This document shows, in pieces, positions 42,208 through 53,997 of a stretch of DNA of 64,000 nt. Positions within the stretch are counted from its first letter, which is position 1; each line of letters begins with the position of its first letter. The stretch spans positions 1 through 64,000 of the forward strand of contig JAKTNV010000614.1 of NCBI GenBank assembly GCA_022747635.1, given 5' to 3'. A program made the translations under genes and the position numbers. The notes beneath the pieces were generated by a model that did not search any database, was not told where the DNA came from, and saw only the letters and a list, made by a program, of their open reading frames with translations. Source of the DNA: Hetaerina americana. Taxonomy: Eukaryota; Arthropoda; Insecta; Odonata; Calopterygidae.

Positions 42208-43435
42208 TGGGGGTTGTTAGCGCATGGGGAGGGGCCGGGGGGCACTCTTCCGCGGTCTTAAGGACCGTGGAAGAAGTTTAATTAAATCGTTAATTAAATC
42301 GTCCTTTTAAGGACGGGAAAAGGAAAAATTGTCCTTTTAAGGGCTATAAAAATTTCTAAGGACATTAACAATGGCCAAAAGGTAACAACGGGGGTACGGG
42401 GGGTCTTTTCCGCGGCCTGAAGGGCCGCGAAATAGAAAATTACAATTTTCAAACTTTTGAAATGCGCGGCGGCGTCCGCCTGGAGAAAGTTCAGGCGGCC
42501 GCCGAGGGTTGGCGCTGAGGGCGCACTACCACGCTTCTCGGCCCTTCTGGGCGGGACCGGGAGGAGATTTGAATGTTTTAGGGAGTTTTCCTGTCGCAAC
42601 TGTGAAAGATGACGTCTTTCACCGAGTATTGCGATCAGGGGAGGAATGAGTGGTAATTCCGTCGGGCGTGAGGCGCGCCGAGCGTGAATTTACCAACGGG
42701 ATGGCGGGAAAAGCGGAAAAAACGGGTCTTGGCGAAGCGCGCGCCGTTTGAATCGCCCGCTCTGCGTCGGTCCTTACGGGACTCGACGGAGGGCGTCCCC
42801 TGGTGCCCTGAGGGGGCCGGGGAGGAGGGGGGAGAATTAAATTATTCACCACCGATCGGGCGTGACGCGCCCGCGGATCGGGGGAAGCGAGGGAAACCTG
42901 GTGCACACTACACCGGCCTGGAAGAGGCCTGGCGCTGCACCAGGGGTCGGGGGCGGCTTGGTGCTCAAACTACCGGTCCAGAAGGGACCCGGCAGTGCAC
43001 CAGGGGACGGGGGAAACCCGGTGCTTAGGCTGCCGGTCCAGAAGGGATCCGGCAGTGCGCCCGGGGGAGGGGGGCTTTGAAACGGCGTCGGATCTGAAGG
43101 ATCCGGTGCCAGCCCGGGGGATATTCGCCCAGAAGGGGCGATTCGGATGATCCGTAGTGGATCCGGGGAGCCCAGAAGGGGCATTGGGTCCCACGGCCCG
43201 CCTTGAGGAGGCAATGGACCGTGGGGCCATTGGGGGAGGGGGGGGAGAAAGAGGGGAAGTGAGCAGAGCAGGCGCCTAGTGTCCTGTTACCCCTTCTCTC
43301 TGAGAGTATCCCGGGGGGCTTACCACTGGTGGGGGCCCATCCGGGACTCTTCAGAGAGGCACGGAAACGAAAGTGTAGCTGTTCATGAAAAAGATCGGGA
43401 GGAAAATTTACGTTAAAAAATACAAATCAAAGGAA
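42208..43435 (-). other. A3 5' UTR
   Basis: 1,228 nt. U2-like patches at 42532-42557 and 43370-43384, three 60-bp repeats at 42889-43068, long hairpin at 43296-43358. Confidence 0.8.
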
Positions 43436-43494
43436 ATTAAGCTGATAAGAACAGATACTACACTTTGATCTTAGCCATAAGGCCGAGAAGCGAT
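43436..43494 (-). pseudogene. U2 5' part (nt 1-59), upstream of A3
   Basis: Standard 59-nt stub. Confidence 0.93.
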
Positions 43495-45010
43495 AAGGGA
43501 GCCCTTTTCTGCAATATTTACATGTGTAGGGACGACCCCGGAGCACTTGGGGCGGAGGGCGCAGGATTGGCGTAGGCGCCGCGGGGTGGCATTGGTCGGG
43601 GAGAATTCGCGTAGGGTCCTGCGGGGGTGTTTCCGAAGGCTTCCTTGTTTTCCTGCAGCAAGAAAAGTTTTGGGGGGGCGCGGGGGGCAGGAGGGCCGGA
43701 GCAATTGCGTCCCCGGAGTCCGGAGGCGAGACAGTAAATTGCAACGCGGAGTCCTTCGCTAGGTCGTGCCATCTCTGTGAGCGACACACGAGACGTATTG
43801 CAAGCTCTCTCCCCGCTTCCCGGGAAAGGTCGGGCGCAATTTTCAAACATTCCGAAAATGGAGGGGGGCATCCAGGGCGGTAATAAAGGGCCCTTTTCGC
43901 CAGTATTCAGTGGTCGACAGTTTTTCGAAAAACGGGCTTCCTCTTCACTTCACTTCCTGTGTGGTAGAGATTTAAAATCGTGTGCTGTTCACTTACTTTG
44001 CATTAATCGTCATTAGTAAAAATACGCTTTCCTTATAAATAAATAAATACATAAATTAGGGTTTCTTCAAATATAAACAAATTAGGGTTTTCTTCAAATC
44101 GGAGAATAGGAATCGAAAAGGCTGTAAAAAAGTGGCGCTTTCAATTGCACAAGATGGAAAACCAGATTTCTCCATTGTTTATATTTTCCATTTTCTCGAA
44201 AAATATCGCGAAAATGGGCATCGATTTCCGCGAAATTCGCAAAAAATTTCTGAAAATTTTTTTGCAAACATTTTTCCAATTTTTCCCGAGTGCTCGCGAT
44301 CGGTCGTTTCCTCCGATGTATTGAGTTTCTTTTCCGTTCAATTTTTTTTCATCAAACACACACTCCTTTTACAAGAATTATCTTCGCATAAATTCTGTGG
44401 AAAGATTGGTGTTCAAAAACTAAGGTAAAAGAGTGGAACTCACCTATTTCCGCGAGTCGATTCGCGTCGGGTCGTCTTGAATGACGCTCCTTGCCGGGAG
44501 CGCGCGCGCGCCATCTCTTCGGGGGGGAGGTAAACAGCTGGAAGGAAGGGGCGTCACACGCCAAAGTTTGAAACGTGATCCGGCGCCTCTCTTCAACAGT
44601 TGTCGTCGTCTCCAATGATGGAATACTGAGGAGACAAGACGTTGTTGTTGTTGACGTTGCATTGAAAGCAGAAAAAATAATTGCATTATTTTCACAAAAT
44701 TGTATTTATTGTTACACTTACACTTTAAAGTGACGACGACTCTCTTCAGATGGGATTTTTTTTCTTCCCAAGTTTCTCTCCTTTTAATAATTCATTCCTT
44801 TTAATACTTCGTTGTGCTGCTTCAATTTGGATTACATTACTTTTGCTCCGCTCGCATGGAATAAAATCGCTTCTCTCCGCGAAAATGCAATTTCGCGAAT
44901 ATTTTTCCAGCCGGATCGCCTGAAATTTGCAAGTGCGAAAATAAATAATTTTCGCGGATCAATTTAAGCTTCAATCTGTTCTCATCAGCTTTTAAGTGGA
45001 CCTTTTTAAT

Positions 45011-45199
45011 GATGGGCCGATCCCGACGGTACTGCAATGCCGGGCCAACCCGCGGCAGGGATGGAGTAAACTCCGGGTACCCCGCCAATGTCCAAAAATC
45101 AGATTAATATTCTGGTCCCGCAATGCGGGACGTATCAGATATTAAGCTGATAAGAACAGATACTACACTTTGATCTTAGCCATAAGGCCGAGAAGCGAT
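45011..45199 (-). ncRNA. U2: U2 spliceosomal snRNA, intact copy (locus 13)
   Basis: Single intact gene between A3 and B3. Confidence 0.95.
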
Positions 45200-46715
45200 A
45201 AGGGAGCCCTTTTCTGCAATATTTACATGTGTAGGGACGACCCCGGAGCACTTGGGGCGGAGGGCGCAGGATTGGCGTAGGCGCCGCGGGGTGGCATTGG
45301 TCGGGGAGAATTCGCGTAGGGTCCTGCGGGGGTGTTTCCGAAGGCTTCCTTGTTTTCCTGCAGCAAGAAAAGTTTTGGGGGGGCGCGGGGGGCAGGAGGG
45401 CCGGAGCAATTGCGTCCCCGGAGTCCGGAGGCGAGACAGTAAATTGCAACGCGGAGTCCTTCGCTAGGTCGTGCCATCTCTGTGAGCGACACACGAGACG
45501 TATTGCAAGCTCTCTCCCCGCTTCCCGGGAAAGGTCGGGCGCAATTTTCAAACATTCCGAAAATGGAGGGGGGCATCCAGGGCGGTAATAAAGGGCCCTT
45601 TTCGCCAGTATTCAGTGGTCGACAGTTTTTCGAAAAACGGGCTTCCTCTTCACTTCACTTCCTGTGTGGTAGAGATTTAAAATCGTGTGCTGTTCACTTA
45701 CTTTGCATTAATCGTCATTAGTAAAAATACGCTTTCCTTATAAATAAATAAATACATAAATTAGGGTTTCTTCAAATATAAACAAATTAGGGTTTTCTTC
45801 AAATCGGAGAATAGGAATCGAAAAGGCTGTAAAAAAGTGGCGCTTTCAATTGCACAAGATGGAAAACCAGATTTCTCCATTGTTTATATTTTCCATTTTC
45901 TCGAAAAATATCGCGAAAATGGGCATCGATTTCCGCGAAATTCGCAAAAAATTTCTGAAAATTTTTTTGCAAACATTTTTCCAATTTTTCCCGAGTGCTC
46001 GCGATCGGTCGTTTCCTCCGATGTATTGAGTTTCTTTTCCGTTCAATTTTTTTTCATCAAACACACACTCCTTTTACAAGAATTATCTTCGCATAAATTC
46101 TGTGGAAAGATTGGTGTTCAAAAACTAAGGTAAAAGAGTGGAACTCACCTATTTCCGCGAGTCGATTCGCGTCGGGTCGTCTTGAATGACGCTCCTTGCC
46201 GGGAGCGCGCGCGCGCCATCTCTTCGGGGGGGAGGTAAACAGCTGGAAGGAAGGGGCGTCACACGCCAAAGTTTGAAACGTGATCCGGCGCCTCTCTTCA
46301 ACAGTTGTCGTCGTCTCCAATGATGGAATACTGAGGAGACAAGACGTTGTTGTTGTTGACGTTGCATTGAAAGCAGAAAAAATAATTGCATTATTTTCAC
46401 AAAATTGTATTTATTGTTACACTTACACTTTAAAGTGACGACGACTCTCTTCAGATGGGATTTTTTTTCTTCCCAAGTTTCTCTCCTTTTAATAATTCAT
46501 TCCTTTTAATACTTCGTTGTGCTGCTTCAATTTGGATTACATTACTTTTGCTCCGCTCGCATGGAATAAAATCGCTTCTCTCCGCGAAAATGCAATTTCG
46601 CGAATATTTTTCCAGCCGGATCGCCTGAAATTTGCAAGTGCGAAAATAAATAATTTTCGCGGATCAATTTAAGCTTCAATCTGTTCTCATCAGCTTTTAA
46701 GTGGACCTTTTTAAT

Positions 46716-46866
46716 GATGGGCCGATCCCGACGGTACTGCAATGCCGGGCCAACCCGCGGCAGGGATGGAGTAAACTCCGGGTACCCCGCCAATGTCCAA
46801 AAATCAGATTAATATTCTGGTCCCGCAATGCGGGACGTATCAGATATTAAGCTGATAAGAACAGAT
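46716..46866 (-). pseudogene. U2 3' part (nt 39-189), downstream of B3
   Basis: Standard breakpoint at nt 39. Confidence 0.93.
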
Positions 46867-46940
46867 TTAAAATGTTTATTTGAAAATTCTTTCATACAGA
46901 GTTTTAAGCAACTTATAATTAATATATAATTTATACATGA

Positions 46941-46967
46941 CCGGCTCCCTCCAAATGAGGGAGCCGG
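46941..46967 (-). other. Conserved 3' UTR hairpin of B3
   Basis: Identical to B1. Confidence 0.8.
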
Positions 46968-47250
46968 GGAACAAGTCTTTTTGCCCCTTTATTTTGGGGA
47001 AATATTATAATAATATAGGCTTCTCGCACGAGTGTTTTTTTTTATAAAATGTTTTATATGTTTAAGTCTCTCACGGGGAGGGTTTACACTTTTGGGGGGG
47101 GCCGTTTATACACCACGGCGTGGCCATTCATACACTATGGCTCATAGAGTAAATAAAAGAGAAAGGGGACAGAGAAAGGTTTTACAATGAAGAAGTATGG
47201 AAAGAGGGGGGGAAATGATTTTACACGACTTCACTTTTGTCCTTTCCTTT

Positions 47251-50200
47251 TCAGCCTCCGGAGCCGTCTTCATACTGTCTATGTCCCGTGATGTGTTCGA
47301 CGTAGCAGTCCCGGGTCCAGCGGATGACGTCGCTGACCATCAGTCGCCGCATGGTGGTGCAGAATCGTCGAGGTAGGCCCAGGGACTTCAGGACGGGGTC
47401 GTTCTGCGAGTCCCACGTCCCCAGGCTTCCCACGACGATGGCGGCGACCGATGACCGGTATCCCTGCTGGCGGATGGTCTCTGCCAGGGCGGCGTACTTC
47501 TCCTCCTTCGCGGTCCTGGCTGCCAGCAGAGCTCCCTCGTTGTTCTCGAACGGTACTGCTACGTCGATCAATGTCACAGTCTTGTCGGCCTGGTTAGTTA
47601 TAACCAGGTCTGGTCTAAGAGTCGAGTCAGTGCCAGGTACTTGTTTGTTGACTCTGATTTCATCGTCACCTTTTCCCCGGCGTCCAATCAGAGCCCTGTG
47701 TAGTCGGTCTTGGACAGCATTATGTCTATGCTGCCACGTCCTTGAGTGCATCGTGCAGTGATTAACGACGTGGGGCAGGGTCTCCTCCGCGTAGCCACAT
47801 CGCCGACACCGCTTGTCCCCGTTGGTTTCCCAACGGCGACAGGCATTGAGCGGGAGCAGATCGAGCCGAGCCCTAAAGATGAACCTCCAATCACAAAACC
47901 TGGTGTATCTCCCTCCTGCCAGGAAGTGATTGGAGGCTTCAGATTTCGCCGAGGCACGAATGACTTTCCCTTGATCGGGCTTGGCGCTTACCTTGTTCAG
48001 GTAGTAGCGCCGCACCGCGATCTTCAGGGCACCCGTCAGTTGCCTTACGGCCTTCGGAGGAACCCTGATGAAGGGGGGGCGGTCTTCAGCCCCGTCATTC
48101 ATGTCCCGGAACGAAATCTGCATCTCCCTTAGCTCGTCCGACCATCTCCAGCTCAAGCCTATGCGCGCGGCGATACGGCGTGACGCGGAGCGAACCTGCG
48201 TGAAGAGGGAACTGAAGTCGCCGCTTTCCCTTCCAAAGTCATCCCGCAGACTACCACTAAGGTACTCTGCGAGATCACCGGTGGTTGGCGGTCTCCTCAG
48301 CTTCCTCCGCACTACCTCCTTCAGGCGACCCCAGGCGAGCACTCTCACGTTGGGGTCACGGGAATGGAGGAGTCGATATCCCTGCACGATGGTCAATATG
48401 TCAGTCAAGTCGGAAAGAGGGAGAAGACCTGCGCCGCCGTGTTGATGGCCAATGAAGACCATCTCAGGCGATGCCCTTTTGGGCAAATGGAGCCAGCCCT
48501 TTGCGCAGGCCTTCAGCCTCTTGTCGATGTCGGTCAAGTTTTTCTTTTTAACATTACCAGCCCGCAAGATGAATTCCAGCCTGGGCAGAAGGAAGATGTT
48601 GGTCGCGGCGATCTTCTGCCACGGGGCGAGGAGTGACTCGTCGATCTTCTTGACGTCCTCGCCCAAGCGCACCAGGTCCTCCTCGGGGGTCTGGTCCACG
48701 TGGAACCCGAACGGGACCCCGAGGTACCGGTACGCTTCGCCGTCCTTCAGGCTGGAAATGGCCGCCCCCTGGATGGTGAGTTGGGACGGCTGCACGGGCT
48801 GGTTTGCTGCAAAGTTGAGGTCCAGCGTTGCGCACTTGCTTGGCTTGAACTGTAGACCTGCAGCGGTCGCCTCTTCTCCCGCGATGTTCAGCAGGCGCTG
48901 CAGGTGCTCCTGGTCCCGGGCCACCAGCACCAAGTCGTCCGCGTAGGCCAGGATGGCGATGTTTTGCCCCTGGACGACGACTCCGGACTTGCCTGCCTCA
49001 CCAGCGACCGCCCGTATCACCGGCTCCATTCCCAAGTTGAAAATGGTCGGTGATAACGGGCACCCCTGCTTGACACCGGCGCAGATGTCGATGACGCCGG
49101 TGTCGCCGCTGGTCGTCTTCACGACCGTGGAGCCCTTCTGCAACTCCTCCACGGTCCTCCTCATCTCCTCAGGCAAGTCCATCCTCCTCAGGGTGTTCTG
49201 GAGGTGTTGGTGCGGGATGGACCCGAACGCGTTCCGTAGGTCAAGCCAAGCCAGTGCGATTCGGGAACGTCTGCGTCTCATTTCGTCAACAGCTGCCTGA
49301 AGGGTGAAATTGTGCTCGTGGCACCCCTCGAACTCCCGGAAGCCCTTTTGAGCCGGGTGCATCTTCTTCCCGCTGACCGCCCAAGATAGTATGCGGTCAG
49401 CAAGCACCCCGGCGTACAGCTTGGCGATGGTGTTGCCAAGCGCTATGGGCCTCCAGTTGCCGATGTCCTGGCGGTCCCCCCCTTTGTGCAGGAGGACAGT
49501 CCGAGAGGTCTTCCACGCGGCCGGTGTCCTGGCCTCCTTCAGGCATCTGTTGAAGATAAAAGAGAGAATTCGTCCATGTCTATCGACCGCCCTCAGGTCG
49601 CCGTAGGTGAGGCCATCGGGGCCCGGGGCGGTGTTCTTGGTTCTAGACATGCGTCTCGTCACTTCCTCAGGAGTGATCCTTTCGAGGAGCAGTTTCTTCT
49701 CGGTCTCCGTCGTGCGACGGTAGACCGAGTCGTCACCCTCGTCCTCCAAGCCCCCCATCCCGACATTCCCGTAGACTTGGCGGAAATGCTTTTCCACCTC
49801 CTCCGCGGGAATGTCGCAATAGGGTGACTTATCGGACAGGATGCTCTCCACTGCCCTCCTGGGATGACTCCTGAAGAGTTTCTGTATGTCCGACGCCTTT
49901 TTCGCGTCGTAGTCAGCTACTTGTCTGCGTCTTGGTGGTTGTCTGTGCACGACGTTTCGTGGCCGAGGAGCTTCCCCTCCGTCCGCAGGTTTCGCCTCCC
50001 TCTTCCTCTCCGCCTGGGTGGTGGCCACCAGATCCTGCACCACGACCTCGAACTCCTCCCATGACTGGCCGGATGTGCTGGCCAGTCGGTCGAGCCACAG
50101 CTTCTCCTTCTGCTGTATCGGTGGCTCGACCTGTCGTGGTGCTCCTTCTGCTGCGTCTGGAGCTGGCGGCGGCGATGTTGCTGCGTCCACAGGCGGCGGT

Positions 50201-51216
50201 GACCCGGTGTCGTTAAGGTCACCGACTTCAGGAGGCTGCCCCGGCGCCAGGTCTTCGGCCGGAGCGTCTGCTGCTGCGTCTGGATCGGAGGGTTGCGCCT
50301 CGGTCACGTTGGGCGGCGTCGTGCATCTAACTGTCTCCTCGATTGCCTCCTGAAGGGGGGCAATCAAGGGGGGAGGTCTCTTGTGGGTCACCATGTGGTT
50401 CGCAAGCCCGCGACGGGTAGCGCATGCGAAATCGCATGCCCCGCACCGATGCGAGAGTGCAACACGTCCGTCCGCAGCCTTACGTATCCCCCCTTTGAGG
50501 CAGGGATGAGTGGACGGCTTGCGGCCGATAGTCCCACCGCAGATGGAGCAGGCGTTCACCGACGTGAGTCGGTGGCCGTGCTGCTCCATCAGGTGCCGGA
50601 CGAGACTTCTCCGCATCGCCGTCCACTCCGTAGCGCGGAAGGACATGCTGCATCCCACCTCGGTGCAGGTTAACGTGTCCGCCACGGGAAAGTAAACCAC
50701 AAGTTGATTGTCGATTCTCCTGGCCGACACCGCGGTGCCGGTCAGGAGAAGCGCCGGGACCCTGTCAGTCGTTTGGGGGGCGGGGGCAGTCGGGGGAATC
50801 GGGGGGGGAGAATCCAGCGCCGGACGTCTGGACGAAGAAGAATCCGGAGGCGTCGTGAAGTCGTCGAGGGAGAGAGGGGAAGAAGAACGGGACTTGGGGG
50901 GAGAATAGGTGACGTCCGAGAGCGGGGAGAAGGTCTCAAGGGAAGGCTTTCGGACGCCGGATGGAGAAGAAGAAGAAGAAGAAACGGGGGAGCCATAGTG
51001 TATGATTTTCCGCGGGCGACGCGTCCTACGCGCCGAAGCGCTTTCGGACGCGCCGTCCGGTGGTGTATGGGGAGGGGAGGAGTCGGGCTCTGACGCCTCG
51101 ACTTTCCTCCTCCGCGGAGTGCGAGAGGAGGAGGGGGGGGCGGAGGAACTAGCACGCGATGGTGCTTTTCTAACGGCCCCCGCCCCCCCGTTTTTACGGG
51201 GAGGACGTGGGGGCAT
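47251..51216 (-). CDS. B3 retrotransposon protein (zinc fingers, RT, restriction-like endonuclease)
   Basis: 1,321 codons with the same protein sequence as B1 and B2; intact. Confidence 0.95.
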   Translation of the reverse strand: MPPRPPRKNGGAGAVRKAPSRASSSAPPSSSRTPRRRKVEASEPDSSPPHTPPDGASESASARRTRRPRKIIHYGSPVSSSSSSPSGVRKPSLETFSPLSDVTYSPPKSRSSSPLSLDDFTTPPDSSSSRRPALDSPPPIPPTAPAPQTTDRVPALLLTGTAVSARRIDNQLVVYFPVADTLTCTEVGCSMSFRATEWTAMRRSLVRHLMEQHGHRLTSVNACSICGGTIGRKPSTHPCLKGGIRKAADGRVALSHRCGACDFACATRRGLANHMVTHKRPPPLIAPLQEAIEETVRCTTPPNVTEAQPSDPDAAADAPAEDLAPGQPPEVGDLNDTGSPPPVDAATSPPPAPDAAEGAPRQVEPPIQQKEKLWLDRLASTSGQSWEEFEVVVQDLVATTQAERKREAKPADGGEAPRPRNVVHRQPPRRRQVADYDAKKASDIQKLFRSHPRRAVESILSDKSPYCDIPAEEVEKHFRQVYGNVGMGGLEDEGDDSVYRRTTETEKKLLLERITPEEVTRRMSRTKNTAPGPDGLTYGDLRAVDRHGRILSFIFNRCLKEARTPAAWKTSRTVLLHKGGDRQDIGNWRPIALGNTIAKLYAGVLADRILSWAVSGKKMHPAQKGFREFEGCHEHNFTLQAAVDEMRRRRSRIALAWLDLRNAFGSIPHQHLQNTLRRMDLPEEMRRTVEELQKGSTVVKTTSGDTGVIDICAGVKQGCPLSPTIFNLGMEPVIRAVAGEAGKSGVVVQGQNIAILAYADDLVLVARDQEHLQRLLNIAGEEATAAGLQFKPSKCATLDLNFAANQPVQPSQLTIQGAAISSLKDGEAYRYLGVPFGFHVDQTPEEDLVRLGEDVKKIDESLLAPWQKIAATNIFLLPRLEFILRAGNVKKKNLTDIDKRLKACAKGWLHLPKRASPEMVFIGHQHGGAGLLPLSDLTDILTIVQGYRLLHSRDPNVRVLAWGRLKEVVRRKLRRPPTTGDLAEYLSGSLRDDFGRESGDFSSLFTQVRSASRRIAARIGLSWRWSDELREMQISFRDMNDGAEDRPPFIRVPPKAVRQLTGALKIAVRRYYLNKVSAKPDQGKVIRASAKSEASNHFLAGGRYTRFCDWRFIFRARLDLLPLNACRRWETNGDKRCRRCGYAEETLPHVVNHCTMHSRTWQHRHNAVQDRLHRALIGRRGKGDDEIRVNKQVPGTDSTLRPDLVITNQADKTVTLIDVAVPFENNEGALLAARTAKEEKYAALAETIRQQGYRSSVAAIVVGSLGTWDSQNDPVLKSLGLPRRFCTTMRRLMVSDVIRWTRDCYVEHITGHRQYEDGSGG

Positions 51217-52233
51217 GGGAGGGCGTTAAGTCATGGCACAAACGGGGCCTGGCGGACGATATTCCACGGCCTGAAGGACCGTGGTACGTTGTTTTGAAAA
51301 TTGTCCTTTTAAGGACACAAAAAAATTCAAAAGATATAAATGCTGAAGGCCAAGGGGGGCGACGGAGGGCTTTTCCGCGGTCTGAGGGACTGCGGAACGA
51401 AAATTTTCAAAAATACAAATTTAAATTAAGCGCGTGGCGTCCACCTGAATGAAGTCCAGGCGGCCGCCGAGGGATGGCGCTGAAGGCGCTCAACCCGCTT
51501 CTCGGCCCGTATGGGTGGGATCGGGAGGAAATTTGAATTTACCGGGGTTTTGAAATGACGGTTTTGTGGAAGATGAAGTCTTCCACAAATACCGGACGGG
51601 GGGGAGGGGGTCAATCGAACCGATCGGGCGTGAAGCGCGCCGAACGGTCGCTTGACCGGCGTCGCGGCCGAAAAGGAAACCGCGCGCCGTTCAAATCACC
51701 CGCTCTGCGCCGATCCGTACGGGATCGACGGAGGGTGCTCCCGGGGGCCCTGAGGGGGTCCGGGGGCCTCGGTGCTCAAGCTACCGGTCCGGAGGGGACC
51801 TGGCAGTGCACCGGGGGCCGGGGAACGTCCGGTGCTCAGCCTACCGGTCCTGAAGGGACCCGGCGGTGCACCGGGGGCGGGGGCCTGCGCCGGGCCTTAG
51901 GGGCCCGGCGTCGAGCCCGGGGAGGTTATCACCCCAAGTGGGCGTGGGGAACGGTCCGTGAGCGACCGGGGAGCCCTGAGGGGGCGGTGGGTCCCACGGT
52001 CCGCCTTGAAGAGGCAATGGACCGTGGGGCCATCGGGGGTCGAAAGAGGGGCTACTGGGCAGAGCAGGCGCCTAGTGTCCTGTTGCCCCTTCCCTCTGGG
52101 AGTGTCCCGGGGGGCTTACCGTTGGTCGGGGCCCGTCCGGGATTCCTCAGAGAGGCTAGAAAGGTCCAAAAGCGGTAGATCTGTTCATTTAAAAATTTGA
52201 ATTTGGCGGGCGAAAAAGAAGAAAGTTAAGGGG
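51217..52233 (-). other. B3 5' UTR
   Basis: As in B1. U2-like patches at 51496-51522 and 52169-52186, 60-bp repeats at 51767-51886, long hairpin at 52092-52154. Confidence 0.8.
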
Positions 52234-52292
52234 ATTAAGCTGATAAGAACAGATACTACACTTTGATCTTAGCCATAAGGCCGAGAAGCGAT
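52234..52292 (-). pseudogene. U2 5' part (nt 1-59), upstream of B3
   Basis: Standard 59-nt stub. Confidence 0.93.
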
Positions 52293-53808
52293 AAGGGAGC
52301 CCTTTTCTGCAATATTTACATGTGTAGGGACGACCCCGGAGCACTTGGGGCGGAGGGCGCAGGATTGGCGTAGGCGCCGCGGGGTGGCATTGGTCGGGGA
52401 GAATTCGCGTAGGGTCCTGCGGGGGTGTTTCCGAAGGCTTCCTTGTTTTCCTGCAGCAAGAAAAGTTTTGGGGGGGCGCGGGGGGCAGGAGGGCCGGAGC
52501 AATTGCGTCCCCGGAGTCCGGAGGCGAGACAGTAAATTGCAACGCGGAGTCCTTCGCTAGGTCGTGCCATCTCTGTGAGCGACACACGAGACGTATTGCA
52601 AGCTCTCTCCCCGCTTCCCGGGAAAGGTCGGGCGCAATTTTCAAACATTCCGAAAATGGAGGGGGGCATCCAGGGCGGTAATAAAGGGCCCTTTTCGCCA
52701 GTATTCAGTGGTCGACAGTTTTTCGAAAAACGGGCTTCCTCTTCACTTCACTTCCTGTGTGGTAGAGATTTAAAATCGTGTGCTGTTCACTTACTTTGCA
52801 TTAATCGTCATTAGTAAAAATACGCTTTCCTTATAAATAAATAAATACATAAATTAGGGTTTCTTCAAATATAAACAAATTAGGGTTTTCTTCAAATCGG
52901 AGAATAGGAATCGAAAAGGCTGTAAAAAAGTGGCGCTTTCAATTGCACAAGATGGAAAACCAGATTTCTCCATTGTTTATATTTTCCATTTTCTCGAAAA
53001 ATATCGCGAAAATGGGCATCGATTTCCGCGAAATTCGCAAAAAATTTCTGAAAATTTTTTTGCAAACATTTTTCCAATTTTTCCCGAGTGCTCGCGATCG
53101 GTCGTTTCCTCCGATGTATTGAGTTTCTTTTCCGTTCAATTTTTTTTCATCAAACACACACTCCTTTTACAAGAATTATCTTCGCATAAATTCTGTGGAA
53201 AGATTGGTGTTCAAAAACTAAGGTAAAAGAGTGGAACTCACCTATTTCCGCGAGTCGATTCGCGTCGGGTCGTCTTGAATGACGCTCCTTGCCGGGAGCG
53301 CGCGCGCGCCATCTCTTCGGGGGGGAGGTAAACAGCTGGAAGGAAGGGGCGTCACACGCCAAAGTTTGAAACGTGATCCGGCGCCTCTCTTCAACAGTTG
53401 TCGTCGTCTCCAATGATGGAATACTGAGGAGACAAGACGTTGTTGTTGTTGACGTTGCATTGAAAGCAGAAAAAATAATTGCATTATTTTCACAAAATTG
53501 TATTTATTGTTACACTTACACTTTAAAGTGACGACGACTCTCTTCAGATGGGATTTTTTTTCTTCCCAAGTTTCTCTCCTTTTAATAATTCATTCCTTTT
53601 AATACTTCGTTGTGCTGCTTCAATTTGGATTACATTACTTTTGCTCCGCTCGCATGGAATAAAATCGCTTCTCTCCGCGAAAATGCAATTTCGCGAATAT
53701 TTTTCCAGCCGGATCGCCTGAAATTTGCAAGTGCGAAAATAAATAATTTTCGCGGATCAATTTAAGCTTCAATCTGTTCTCATCAGCTTTTAAGTGGACC
53801 TTTTTAAT

Positions 53809-53997
53809 GATGGGCCGATCCCGACGGTACTGCAATGCCGGGCCAACCCGCGGCAGGGATGGAGTAAACTCCGGGTACCCCGCCAATGTCCAAAAATCAG
53901 ATTAATATTCTGGTCCCGCAATGCGGGACGTATCAGATATTAAGCTGATAAGAACAGATACTACACTTTGATCTTAGCCATAAGGCCGAGAAGCGAT
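53809..53997 (-). ncRNA. U2: U2 spliceosomal snRNA, intact copy (locus 15)
   Basis: First of a run of three intact genes between B3 and A4. Confidence 0.95.

Larger units (their letters stand above)
37807..43435 (-). mobile_element. Family A element, copy A3, full length
   Basis: 5,629 bp. Matches A1 in protein and in all three variable homopolymers of the 3' UTR (T9, T13, A14). The only difference noticed is one extra A in a poly-A run near 42716 in the 5' UTR. A1 and A3 are thus a duplicated pair or come from the same source copy. Duplication flanks: 37786-37806 and 43436-43456. Confidence 0.93.
46867..52233 (-). mobile_element. Family B element, copy B3, full length
   Basis: All landmarks are offset 26,656 bp from B1 with no length change. 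Flanks carry the 21-bp duplication (46846-46866 and 52234-52254). Confidence 0.93.
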
